Assembly (NCBI GenBank): GCA_037178675.1
Contig: JAYMGJ010000415.1
Span: 1 to 45,712, forward strand
DNA from: Scleroderma bovista
Lineage: Eukaryota > Basidiomycota > Agaricomycetes > Boletales > Sclerodermataceae
DNA length: 45,712 nucleotides
Direction of reading: 5' to 3'
Part shown: in pieces, positions 10,264-20,288 of the stretch
Position numbering within the stretch: position 1 is the stretch's first letter
How the letters are laid out: each line of letters starts with the position of its first letter
Made by a program: the position numbers and the translations under genes
The notes under the pieces: model-generated
What the model was told of the DNA's origin: nothing
Database searches by the model: none
What the model saw: the letters and a program-made list of their open reading frames with translations, nothing else

Positions 10264-11403
10264 TCAATGTTGGATTGGAGTCCATAAAAATGGAATACGT
10301 ATTACATACACTCTTGTTTCCACAGAGCCAACTGGTGTCACAGGCGTAGACCGCTGCTGATATTGGACACGTCCGTTGGGAGTAACCGGGGCCAAAGTAG
10401 CAGGGGAGGACGGGCGACTGCATTGCCAATCAAAAGTGGTATCATTGGGTAATATTGTGCGGACGTCTTGAATGTAAGATTGAAGCAGTTTATAGTCTGG
10501 CTTTTGAGTGAATGCAAGTGCACGAGCGTGTTCAAGAATGAGTCTGAAACCAATAGGCAACCCAGAACATAGGTCCTCTGTGGATATCTCCCGTTTGAGC
10601 TGAAGGACTGTGTCTACACTGCGGATGCCCAACCATGGAAGCGATCCCCGAAGAAAATAAATTAGGAGATATGCGAGCGACTCGATGTCGTCATGTCGGC
10701 TCAGCTCAGCACCCTGGTGACTATTGATGGATGCAAATACAGGGGTGCCGGTAAGGGAAGTGTCATCGTGGGAGGGTATGTGAATATGCATGTTAGGGTG
10801 ACGAAATCGTTTTGTGATACCGAAATCGGCCAAGTATACTGTGCTGGGGGAATCCTTAGTACTGGTCAAAATGTTGGCAGGTTTCATATCACGGTGAATA
10901 TAGTGGCGTGAGTGGATATTTTCCAGACACGAGACCTTGGTAAAGTTTAAATTAGTAATACAGCTGTATTTCACTTCCTAGCTCACCAGTTGTGCAGCGA
11001 TGAGGGTCACAGTACTAAGAGAAAACTTCTGCCCGCATTCCTGAAAACAATCTGCAAGGGAAGGGCCCAAACGCTCGAGGACCATGACGTGGAGCTCGCC
11101 CTCGCATCCCAACCAGAGGGCTTTTGGGATTCCCGAACTGTCATGGAGGTCTTGGAGAATCTGGTACTCGTGTATTAGAGCACTGGCATCTGCACTACTC
11201 TTTGCAATCTTGATAACAACTTCGATGCTTTTCTGAATGTTTGTTTGCTTGCCACCATAAACATCACCTGAGACCAATTTTGCATGTTAGCGTTCAACTC
11301 CACTGGCAAACTAAATGTTATTCCTACTGTATGAACCACCTCCTAAGTACTCCTCAATCTTGTAACAGCCAGCAATATGAATAGCATCCAATGGTAATGG
11401 CAT
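10264..11403 (-). CDS. Casein kinase 1-like protein kinase
   Basis: Ser/Thr kinase of the CK1 group, apparently intact, in three exons on the minus strand: 11403-11328, 11267-10987, 10935-10264. The first exon begins MPLPLDAIH and gives the nucleotide loop LGGGSYS, completed across intron 1 by DVYGG. The ATP-binding lysine is in VVIKIAK. The catalytic loop is YIHRDMKPAN and the metal-binding motif LADFGITKRF. The CK1 hallmark after it is GTPVFASINSHQGAELSRHDDIESL, here with PVF for the usual ARY, and then FLRGSLPW. Length, about 340 residues, is short: a catalytic domain with a small Ser/Pro/Thr-rich tail. Agarics have many such stand-alone CK1 copies. The last residues may change if another intron exists near 10300. 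It is not visibly co-regulated with its neighbours. Confidence 0.85.
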
Positions 11404-12395
11404 GAGAGCGGAATGAGAGGGAAAAGTCAACCGTCACAGTCACAATGTTCAAAGTGACTACTAGTCACAGCGCTTCGCAGACATGCAAAATGACCAGTTA
11501 ATCTGCCATACTACCCAATAATAGCACTGATGGATGAAATCCATCGGCACACCTCCGTATCTTCTAGATGTCCCAGGAAATGAGTGAAATTGGGTGTGGT
11601 TGTCGAGCTGGATGTTGGTAAAGAGCATACCGTGCAGAAGGACAGATAAATCAAATGTACTGGAAACTGACCGAGTGCAATGAGATTGAGCAGTTGGAGA
11701 GTAAAACGGAAGGATGGATTTGTGGGGTTGAGAATGGGTGGAGGGCGATCATATGAGATAATAAATTAACTTTGAAAAAAAAATAGGCAGACAAACATAC
11801 CTCTTCACAGCTGGCGAGGAGCTTCAAGCCATCTCGCTCAAAAGGTGCACACTGCACAGGGTTGGTTCGTGGGGATGACACATAGCGATGCTGGTACGCG
11901 GGGCGAGAGGGATACCTGCATCAAGTTGTACATTATGTCTGTGAATCTAGCGTGCCCGAATCAGTCACATCAAAATTTGTGGGAGCATGCTTACCGCTTA
12001 ATACTTATGGTCAGATGACTCTTTGCCACCTTTGCTGTTCAAGCTCTTCTCTGGTCAACTGCATTGTTGTGGTAATCATAAATCTTGGACTGGAGTGGAT
12101 TTACTCTTTTCTGTAATCAAATAGACATTGGCGGAACCCGCTGATGCGCAGTGGTCGATGTGGTGCAGGGTACACAGGAGCTGCTGGTTGTGTCTGAAAT
12201 GGCTTCAATGCTGGAGCCTGGTATGAGTGGGGTGAGTTAGAGACCTTGAGGCAATGAGAGAAATCGTCTAGCTCAGCTTCAATGACATTAGGAGTTGCAT
12301 GTTGCATCCCTGGAGAAGGGTTTGTCGGGGGCGAATGGGGGTAGCAATGGAAGGGGGAGAGATGCTGGTGAGTGAGTGAAAGGAGGGTAATAGAG
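11404..12395 (-). other. Probable multi-exon gene of unknown function, interrupted by element X
   Basis: Minus-strand segments have coding character. One is at about 12350-12101 (a Pro/Gln-rich stretch ending RISGFRQCLFDYRKE). Another is at about 11910-11807 (a stretch ending RDGLKLLASCEE before a GTATGT donor), whose V-x-C...DG-x-x-LLAS pattern faintly recalls a WD40 strand. The reading frame at 12395 continues, if element X and one copy of the duplicated ACCGC are removed, into an open frame with a possible ATG near 14550 (MSTSASPTLERTDHLP). So the element seems to have landed in the N-terminal coding part of this gene. I do not recognise the family and cannot give a complete exon model. 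Confidence 0.35.
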
Positions 12396-13009
12396 GCGGT
12401 GTGAGTCAAAGTGTGGATTTGGGTCGGAGTAATAACCCAAACACAACACCAACAAAGGACTACGAAAATGTGTGAGTGGTGGTTTACCTCCGCAGTGTCC
12501 AGAGAGGGTATGCTGAGGAGGGGGAAAGGGGATCTACACCAACAGGGTGATGCAGACAGTGATGCAGGATACTCCTGGGGTACAGGAGTAATAGAAGACG
12601 AAGGGGATAGGGGTCTGGACTCTTCCTAAAGCCTAGGAAGTGTCAAAGCGGGGATTGGGCTGACAGGGACTGAAGTAGTGATACTACACCTAGAGGTTGG
12701 TGCAGCAAAGGGGCAGGGATGCCTCTGATGTCCAGAGGCGAGGAAGATTGACTGGTATGAAGCCTAGACTCTGCTTGAGCCTAGTATAAAGAATAGATCT
12801 TGAATAACTTGGATAAACTTGACAATATTGAGCCTTTAGACCTTCACTGAAGCCTACAAGGACTCAAAGACTGAAGGGATACTGATTGAGAGAGTCTGAG
12901 AGAGGGATAATTTCGTGCAATTGGGTCTTTTTTACTGGGCTGAGCCCAGGGGTTTAAATACATGGGGGGGCACAGCATTAAAGTACAAAAAGAGAAGGGA
13001 GTAAGCAGA

Positions 13010-13170
13010 ATTTGTCAAGGATTGGTAAGGGATTGGTAAGAGCTTTGTAAGGGGTTTGTAAGCGATCAGTAAGCAAGGGATAAGCAGGAATAAGTAAGCA
13101 TAGGAAGCATGAATAAGCTGCTGAGTAAAGGAATGAGTAAGCTGCATGACAAGATTGATTGGTAAGGGAG
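13010..13170 (-). repeat. Degenerate CTTACCAATC-type repeat array in element X copy 1
   Basis: On the minus strand the motifs CTTACCAATC, CTTACAAA and CTTAC/CTTATTC recur about every 10-15 bp. A similar array lies in copy 2 at about 44160-44515. In both copies it sits just upstream of the TATA-like box, where an LTR would carry enhancer repeats. Confidence 0.5.
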
Positions 13171-13575
13171 TGAGTCATCAGCTGAGTAATATACCAAAAA
13201 TGTGAAAGGGATAGAGTAATACTGATGACAAGAGAGCATCAGTAAGCAAGGGATGAGTCACTGCACAGCAGAAGGAGTCATTGATGCACAGCCCTAAGAA
13301 GTTTGATGGGGGGCTGTGTACCATCAGGAATTTGATGGGACAACAATGGGGAAGATCTGAGATAAACAGGGGGATTGATCCGAGACAAAACAGCCACAAG
13401 AAGGGTACCAGGGGTCCAGAGGTCTTTTGGGGGGTCAGCATACACTAAGGTATAGTGCATGTGTTCTAGCGCCGCTGAAGCGCAACCATGGGCTCCCTTG
13501 ATGAGCTCTCTTCTGGGAAAGAACAAGAGAGGGTTCTTCTTCCTAATAGCACTATAAAGTGGGGGGAAATAACTG

Positions 13576-13968
13576 TCATGGTGCTGGGGGACGTCGTCTG
13601 AAAGTAGGGAAGCGGATAGAGTATTGAATTCGACGCATCCAGGGAAGCGAGACAAACGACAGAGGAAGATGGACATGGCAAGTATCTGGGAGGAAGGGAC
13701 CATAGGCTGAGGGCTCAGGGGACACAGAGACGACCAGAGAAGACTTCTCAAGCTTGACAATAGACCTAAGATGACCAAAGTACGTCCTTGACGCAGGACT
13801 GACAAGGAGAACGCGCTGACCAAGAACGAGAGGGACTGAGGGAGCAGGTTGGGAAGATATGTGCCAGGCAGTGCACGGGAACTCTGGGAGAGGCTGTCCT
13901 AAGAGCAGGACATAGTGGAGATCTGCTGCAATAGCGGAGAAATGATCCAAAGAAAATACGGACTCCAT
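13576..13968 (-). CDS. Conserved ORF of element X (copy 1)
   Basis: A frame of about 130 codons beginning MESVFSLDHFSAIAADL, in the same orientation as the element. Its counterpart in copy 2 (43389-43778) aligns without gaps for about 117 residues with 22 differences. Many of these are conservative (D/E, K/R, V/I, L/I, H/R), which points to selection on the protein. The central part, VPLVLGQRVLLVSPASRTYFG, alternates hydrophobic residues and suggests beta structure. After SLPW the two copies diverge. In copy 1 an alternative frame stays open down to 13278, so the ancestral protein may have been longer and this copy frameshifted. I recognise no domain, and nothing resembles a retroelement enzyme. 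Confidence 0.45.
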   Translation of the reverse strand: MESVFSLDHFSAIAADLHYVLLLGQPLPEFPCTAWHISSQPAPSVPLVLGQRVLLVSPASRTYFGHLRSIVKLEKSSLVVSVSPEPSAYGPFLPDTCHVHLPLSFVSLPWMRRIQYSIRFPTFRRRPPAP

Positions 13969-14500
13969 AGTGAGCGATGAAGCGAACATCTGGATTGCGG
14001 GGGGAATATCTCTGTGGAAAATGAACGGATTTGTGTCGGAACTTGACAGGCAGATAGACCACGTTCTAGGCTCTCTGACAGTATAGTCACGTGCCTGATA
14101 GCTTCAGAAACGATGGAGCTATTCAAAATATCGGAATGCCGGCACTGGGTGCCTAAAAATGACATTTGGGCACTAAAAATCATTTCTTCTCTTTCTCCTT
14201 CGTTTCTCCATCAATTCTTCAGCTTCTTTGATCGTTCTGGTATGGGAGTTGGACTGCAGATGTGTGCATTCCTTTCTCATACCACAATTGACATTATTCC
14301 TTCAGTTTCTTCTGCTTCTTGGCGGTTCTCGTGCAATAGATGACTGTCTGCATTGGCATTCATCTCTCGCATCAGGATAGTCGTCTTGTGCGATAGATGG
14401 CTACGATGAGGGTCCATCGTGCTTATCCTTCGCATAAGGATCATTCAATATAGGTGTTATCTTCCATGTTCACTGTACCAAACCTGTTTGGTGTGTGACA

Positions 14501-14956
14501 GCGGTAGATGGTCCGTCCGCTCCAGAGTGGGAGAAGCACTGGTAGACATAGAGACGAGAGTGAGTCTTGACAAAAAAAACAGAGCACGTACTTTTGTCGC
14601 TGGAGAGCGAAGACTCGCTCTACAATATCTATTGGCTAAGTAAATTCTCTCCTCCGTAGTGGCTTTGGTTGGTTGAAGAGTGTTCATTTGTTACTGGTCA
14701 CTGGTCAGACACACAAATGAGAGGGAGAAAAGAACATCACGGGCTGGCCATTGTTGAGCATGCGTCTGACAGTGTTGATGAGAGCGGTTTAGAGTGCAAA
14801 CAAGCAGTTGATATTTTGGCTTTCTAACTTCTAAGGTCGACTGCCAGTGGTCCCTGCAATGGATGAAATGATTGAACGATCACGGAAAATACATTCATTC
14901 ACAAATCACAACGAAGGCTATGCGTAAGATATATGCATGTAACATTGAAAATGAAA
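14501..14956. other. Flank of element X copy 1 and 3' region of the hAT gene
   Basis: The first 70 bp continue the gene interrupted by element X. The rest is non-coding and lies downstream of the hAT transposase stop. No hAT terminal repeat was recognised here. Confidence 0.3.
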
Positions 14957-17900
14957 CTACTCGAGAAGCTCCACTGCATTGGGATACACCATGTTTTCAT
15001 TGTCCAACATGAGTTTGACCTTTGCGATGTCCAATGCCTGACCCTGGTCAACCTCCAAAGCATTAGCAATATCAGGGTCATCCTGAATAAGAAGTACATA
15101 GTCTGGTGCCCATCCTCCAGTGAAATCAAGTTGTTTCTTCTTCCACTCAAACTTGAGCATTTGGAGTGCTTCCATCAGAATGGGGCCAATGCAATTGTGG
15201 TGCTTTGTGTCTGTTTCAGCACTCAATGAGAAGACATGCTCACACGGGACTGATGAGGCTTGGATGGGAAGATAGTCCATGGTGATTTGAAAAATTGTCA
15301 GAAATTCAGTGCGCTTGCTCTTCAGGAATGTGTTAGTATCAAATTATTCACAAAAAAAAACCTGCCCTCCAAAAGACCAATGGATTGCCTTGCTCTCGTT
15401 CAGCGCCGACGTATTTATCATATTCTTGCTTGATCATCAGAATGCCTTGATTGGTGGATGGTGTGACATTGAAACCAAGCACTCCAAGACCCAAACACTG
15501 AGCAATGGAATCGATTGAATTTCCAGCTGTCTGTACTTCAGACGGAACTGGTCCACATATTTTCATGACCTCACGATATTTCGTCATCTGGTGGTTACAG
15601 GTTCTGTAAGGACATATAATGTACTGTACACGACGTACCGTCTCTAGAATAAGCTCTTTGGCCTTCATAACATATTCAACGCCCCAGGTGCACTTGATCC
15701 ACATGAGGCGAGTAGCTGGATCAACAACTGTTTCAAAGTAAGATAAAGCTGTATTGGTAGAGTAAGAAATTAGAAACTTACACATCGCGAGGATATAAAC
15801 ATTCTTGCTGTCCATGCACTGGTAGTACTTATAAACCCAGCCTAATCCATGGTCAATCCATGGCTTGAGGTGGGGAATGTCGGCAGCCAGCTTCTCCCAA
15901 GACGACATAAGCAGTTCAAACATCAGCACTGCTACACCAAGGCGCGGTTGACTTTCAGATGACATTGTTTGTTGTAGGATGTGTGGAGCCTAGTAAAACA
16001 TCAGCAGTTGCATATCATAAAAGTGTACTATGCAGTACTTACTGTTAAAATGCATTTGAAATCTGATAATACCAGCCATTTCTGTGGGCGAAAGTTTGAA
16101 ACAGCCAAGCTCTTCTTGCCATTCAGGCATGCAAACAAAGTAATCTAATGCCTGTTTATGTCATGACCAATCAGACAATTCATGTGGTTAACTATGAAAA
16201 ACGTACTGGTCGTAGTATTCTGAGACAGTTTAGCATAAAGAGAAGTGTGTCCCAGCATGTCAGTACCTCCCGCAAAAGCTCGACCAATGGAACTTTTGTT
16301 CCCGGGGGATACTTGTGCCAGCCATGTTCATTGCCTACTCTTATCCTCTCCTGAAACGTGTCACGCAATAAACCTGAGGCACAAATTGCACGAATGAGTG
16401 AATGGGCTTTGTTGAGAGGGTTGTTACGAATTGCTTGTATGTAGTCTTGTTTGCTAATATGTTCATCGACTGGCGCAGGTTTCTCGGTACTGGAGCACCA
16501 CTTTACCGTGTTGGTGGTGATGTCGCACTCTATCTCAGAGACATCAACCTTCGTGAAGCTTTTGCAGGCATGCTTGGAGCAGAGATTGACAAGATGCGGA
16601 TGACACATCACCCAACGTTGATCGGGATCGAACACGATCTCAAATTCCCGTTCCATCAAAAGTTCACCAAGCTTCTCAATACACTTCTTATTGTTTTCGG
16701 TGTTGTCCATTGTGAAATGGCCAGTCTATTGGTTAAAGTAGCATGATTATAATCAGTGCATTAAAGTGTGAACCATACCTTGTGTGTTATATTCGTCCTA
16801 TCGAGTAGATATAAGATCGTGTGCACCAATGATTCGCCCATATGATGGTCCCTCAAACAATGAAAAGCATGTTGGATATAAACAGAATTGTTGTGGTATA
16901 TTTACCTACTTACATAAGCATGCATCGCACTAGAGTAGAGTTCTATTACCATAGTCCCTCAGTAGCTTGCCAGCATACTGAGGTTACCTACAGCTTCTCC
17001 TTCTCCCTTCTTTCAGGCTAGACCTTCCCTGTGCAGACCACCACCTTTCTATAAAGCAAACAATGCTGATTCCAGATGTAGGGACTTCATGTCGGGGTCC
17101 TCGCTGATCCAGTGGCCAGTCAGGGCAAGGTAAGATTTGCGATTGCTGTTGGACCATATGTCCGAGGTGAACGAGACATTGCCAAGAGCAGCCTTAGAAT
17201 TTTTCAGTCACGTCTAAAGGCTCGATTGTCTCAGTATATCACTTACCTTCACCTGCTTCTGTAAATCGACAAAGGAGTCATACCAAGTGTTGATGATGAG
17301 ATCGCGCATATGAGTCTGATGCAGGACATCCGTGTCCTTTAAGTCCTCCCGTAGGAGTAACAGCAGGTTACGAAATTCCGGGCATTCAACAAGGTTAATG
17401 GACTATGAAAGAGTTCAGTACCACAGCCCAAAATAACAATTTCACTTACCTGGTCGTCCGCTGCAATAAATGCAGCCAAATATCCATGGAATTGCTCAAT
17501 CAAAAAGGGAGGAATGGCTGCACGACTGCCAGTATCACTGGGGTCATTGGAAGGCACCTTATGGGATGGGAGCTTCTCCAGATCATCACCAGCAAGGTAA
17601 TGGGCCTTGATTTCCGTGATTGTATACCCATTTTTTGATGCAGAACGAACCGGCTGCACCCACAAAACCTCCCATGCCTGCTGCTCTGCCTGCTCAATAT
17701 ACAAACCTAGATGTTCAATCTGGATATGGTTGCAAAGGCTTGCATTACTGGTTTTGGGTTTGAAGGGTTTGCAACTTGGAACAAGTCAATGTCAAGAAAT
17801 TCAACGAGCTTACTACTGACTTACCAGCAGAACTTACACTTGGACCTGTTATCTGGATATTTATCGAAGAAATACCAGACGTCATGAGTATAACCCCTTA

Positions 17901-18216
17901 GGTTTGACGACCTTGACATGTCCAGAAGAGGATCAGTTGAGGTGGCTGACGGGGCCGCAGGCAGAGTGCCGCATGTCTGTGCAGGGATAGCATCATTGGA
18001 ATCCAGAGGACTAGCAGCAGCAGTGTTATTGGTAGTGGGAGTGATGGGAGTGGGACAGGGTGATGCGTCTTCATCAGAGTCAGATACATTGGTGGTATCG
18101 AAAAATTCCCCTTCGTCAGCTGTGGGGGTAAGTTGAGTACCCCCTTGACCACGATGGTTAACACGATGAGTTCCTTGCACTCGCTGGGCTGGCAAGCCTG
18201 TCTGTGCAGGAGACAT
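14957..18216 (-). CDS. hAT-family transposase
   Basis: DNA transposase read in about nine exons on the minus strand from the ATG at 18216 to TAG at 14957-14959. Exon 1 (to about 17824) is acidic and Ser/Thr/Pro-rich, and ends in a BED-type zinc-finger start, DVWYFFDKYPDNRSKCKFC, at a GTAAGT donor. Later exons give VECPEFRNLLLLLREDLKD (about 17390-17290), LGNVSFTSDIWS with the first catalytic Asp (about 17175), FTMDNTENNKK with the second (about 16710), CHPHLVNLCSK, and the C-terminal dimerisation domain LPIQASSVPCEHVFSLSAETD with the catalytic Glu region (about 15270). The order and motifs are those of basidiomycete hAT elements. Most junctions look usable, though I did not verify every intron. 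Gypsy A lies 14 bp upstream of the ATG and separates the gene from its promoter. Confidence 0.8.
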
Positions 18217-18225
18217 GATGGGTTG

Positions 18226-18230
18226 GGATC
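18226..18230. repeat. Target site duplication of gypsy A, left
   Basis: GGATC directly precedes the 5' LTR, and an identical GGATC follows the 3' LTR at 32811-32815. Confidence 0.95.
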
Positions 18231-18853
18231 TGTCACGACCGTGACATCTGATCACCCTGTACCCTATTGTCCGATTGCGTCCACGCATTTGCCGTCCGTC
18301 TATTGTATGTACTCCCTTTTCCGTTTCTTTCTATCTGTCCTGTATCGCCACCGATCAGTGAGCGTGCTGTCCGTTTCTGTCTCTCTGTTCGATTACCTAA
18401 TATGTTTCCTTTCTCGTTTCCGGTTACTATACATTCCCGTTCCCGTTCCGTTACTAATACAATGTCTATCGGTAATCCGGTTATCGCACTTACCGTACTT
18501 ACTCAGCGCGCAGCGCTGCGCTTGTCGTTCATCGGTAATCCCGACTTCCCGTACATCGCCTCATCTGTTCCACTCAGTATAAATACCTAGATACTCGGTC
18601 TGTTGTAGTCTCAGTTCAAATATCAAATAAGATACTTCTCATCTGTTCTCCCTTCGCACTCTCTGTCTCTGTCTCGTGCAAGCACTCGGTTGTAGACCGT
18701 TTATCCTCGGACACTCCGTATAACCCTCGGTCGGCCTTCCTATTACTTGGGAAGCGCGACTACGCTACGTAGCATCTCGGTCTTACCGCTAGACCAACCC
18801 CTGACCCCCAGACCCCTTGCAGAGATCAGATCGGTGAAGAACTGGTCTTGACA
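18231..18853 (+). repeat. Gypsy A 5' LTR
   Basis: The 623-bp LTR starts TGTCACGACC and ends GGTCTTGACA. A TATA box GTATAAATA lies at about 18578-18586. It aligns without gaps to the 3' LTR with 22 differences, all transitions. Confidence 0.95.
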
Positions 18854-18894
18854 GTATATTCGAACTCTAGCCTTGTACGAGTTCACAATCACCC

Positions 18895-20229
18895 ATGTCC
18901 AGGACAATTCAAACTCACTCGCGCACTGCTCGCGCAAACAACCCAGAACCCTCAGCATCCAACACTCGTTGGGCTGCTGCATTGAGTGCTCTGACCAGCC
19001 TCAGGCGCTCACCTGACTCTGTCTCCCAGTTCCAAGGCTTCTCCGCTCGGAGAGCCTCCTCCCCCGCTCAACATCGCCCACCTGGGGCCTTCGTCGAAGA
19101 TCTCGGCGATGACCTAGGTGATGACCATCCCGGTGACGATGGTCCCAGAGGTGATGGTCCCAACGACCCCAACGACCCCAACCCTGATGATGGCGGTGAA
19201 GACCCCATTGAAGGCATCCCCGACCAAGAAGAGGCCAGTCTAGTCATCTTTAACAACCTCTCCATCGCTATTGACAGGCTCGCACGATCTTCGCGCTCAT
19301 CCGAATCTTCGTCTCGCACCAAGGTGCGCAAACCCGACACCTTCGACGGGACTGATCCAAAGAAGTTGCGCACATTCCTAGTCCAGTGCGAGCTCAACTT
19401 CCAGGACCGACCGAAGGCATTTCGCACTGACCGAACCAAGGTCACGTTCACGCAATCGTACCTGAAAGGAATGGCTCTTGAATGGTTTGAGCCAGACCTA
19501 CTCGGTGCAGGAGACCCCCACAACCGTCCGATCTGGATGACCAACTGGGAAGAGTTCGTTATTGAGCTCCAGACAACCTTTGGTCCTCACGACCCTGTTG
19601 CCGACACCGAGCATCAGCTCAACCACCTCCGCATGAAGGAAAACCATCGTGCCAACAGATACGTGGTTGATTTCAACCGTATCGTGTCTCAGGTTCGGGG
19701 CTACAGCGATGGCGCCCTGCGTCATCACTTCTACACAGGCCTCCCCGACTGAATCAAGGACGAGATAAGCCGCGTTGGTAAACCGCACACTCTGAATGGT
19801 CTTCGCGTCCTCACACAGGAGATCGATGCCCGATATTGGGAACGCAAGGAAGAGGTCGCTCGTCAGAATAAGACCTCTACCAGCACTAGTACCAACACCC
19901 CCAACACCAAGTCGGGTAAGACCAACAAGGGTAAATCCTCGGGCAACACTGCCCAATCCTCTTCATCGTCAACCCCGACTCAGAAAGCCAACAAGTCGGG
20001 CAAGACTGCTGAGCTTTTGGACAAGCTCGGCAAGGACGGCAAGCTGACCTCTGAGGAACACAAGTGCAGGTTCGACATGAATCTGTGCATGTTCTGTGGA
20101 GCAACTGGCCACAAGGCCAAGGACTGCCCCAAGTCAGGCTCTCGAGCAGCCAAGGCTAGGGCAGCTACTGCCGCTACCACGAACACGTCGGAAGCCAAAC
20201 CGACGGCCTCCACCGAGGCAAAAAAATAG
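18895..20229 (+). pseudogene. Gypsy A Gag, with in-frame stop
   Basis: Structural capsid protein of about 444 codons starting MSRTIQTHSRTARANN 41 bp after the LTR. An acidic Asp/Pro/Asn-rich linker (about 19090-19230) precedes the capsid-like part, which has FDGTDPKKLRTFLVQCELNF and ALEWFEPDLL. A TGA at 19750-19752 replaces a codon after FYTGLPD, where CGA (Arg) is likely, and the frame continues as IKDEISRVGKP. The nucleocapsid zinc knuckle is CMFCGATGHKAKDC (CX2CX4HX4C) near 20090-20130. The frame ends at TAG 20227-20229. Without readthrough or reversal the knuckle would not be made. Confidence 0.85.
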
Positions 20230-20288
20230 ATAGCAACTCCCGAGACTCCGCACAGAGTGGGAGTTGCGTTGTTCCCGACTGTGCACCT

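Larger units (their letters stand above)
12400..14500 (-). mobile_element. Element X, copy 1: long LTR-like repeat
   Basis: Read on the minus strand, the unit begins TGTCACACACCAAACAGG at 14500 and ends GACTCACA at 12400 (2101 bp). It is flanked by GCGGT at 12396-12400 and 14501-14505. Because the base beside the end is ambiguous, the duplication is 4 bp with TG..CA ends or 5 bp with a ..CAC end. It is homologous to 42767-45109 over its length. Toward its 3' end are a TATA-like TATTTAAACC (about 12962-12952) and a perfect palindrome CTGGGCTCAGCCCAG immediately after it. It has no reverse transcriptase, PBS or PPT, which fits a solo LTR of unusual length. Confidence 0.65.

Noticed and set aside
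10088..10429. Minus frame of 113 codons overlapping the kinase 3' end
   Set aside because: It is out of frame with the kinase, has no domain, and lies in the downstream region.
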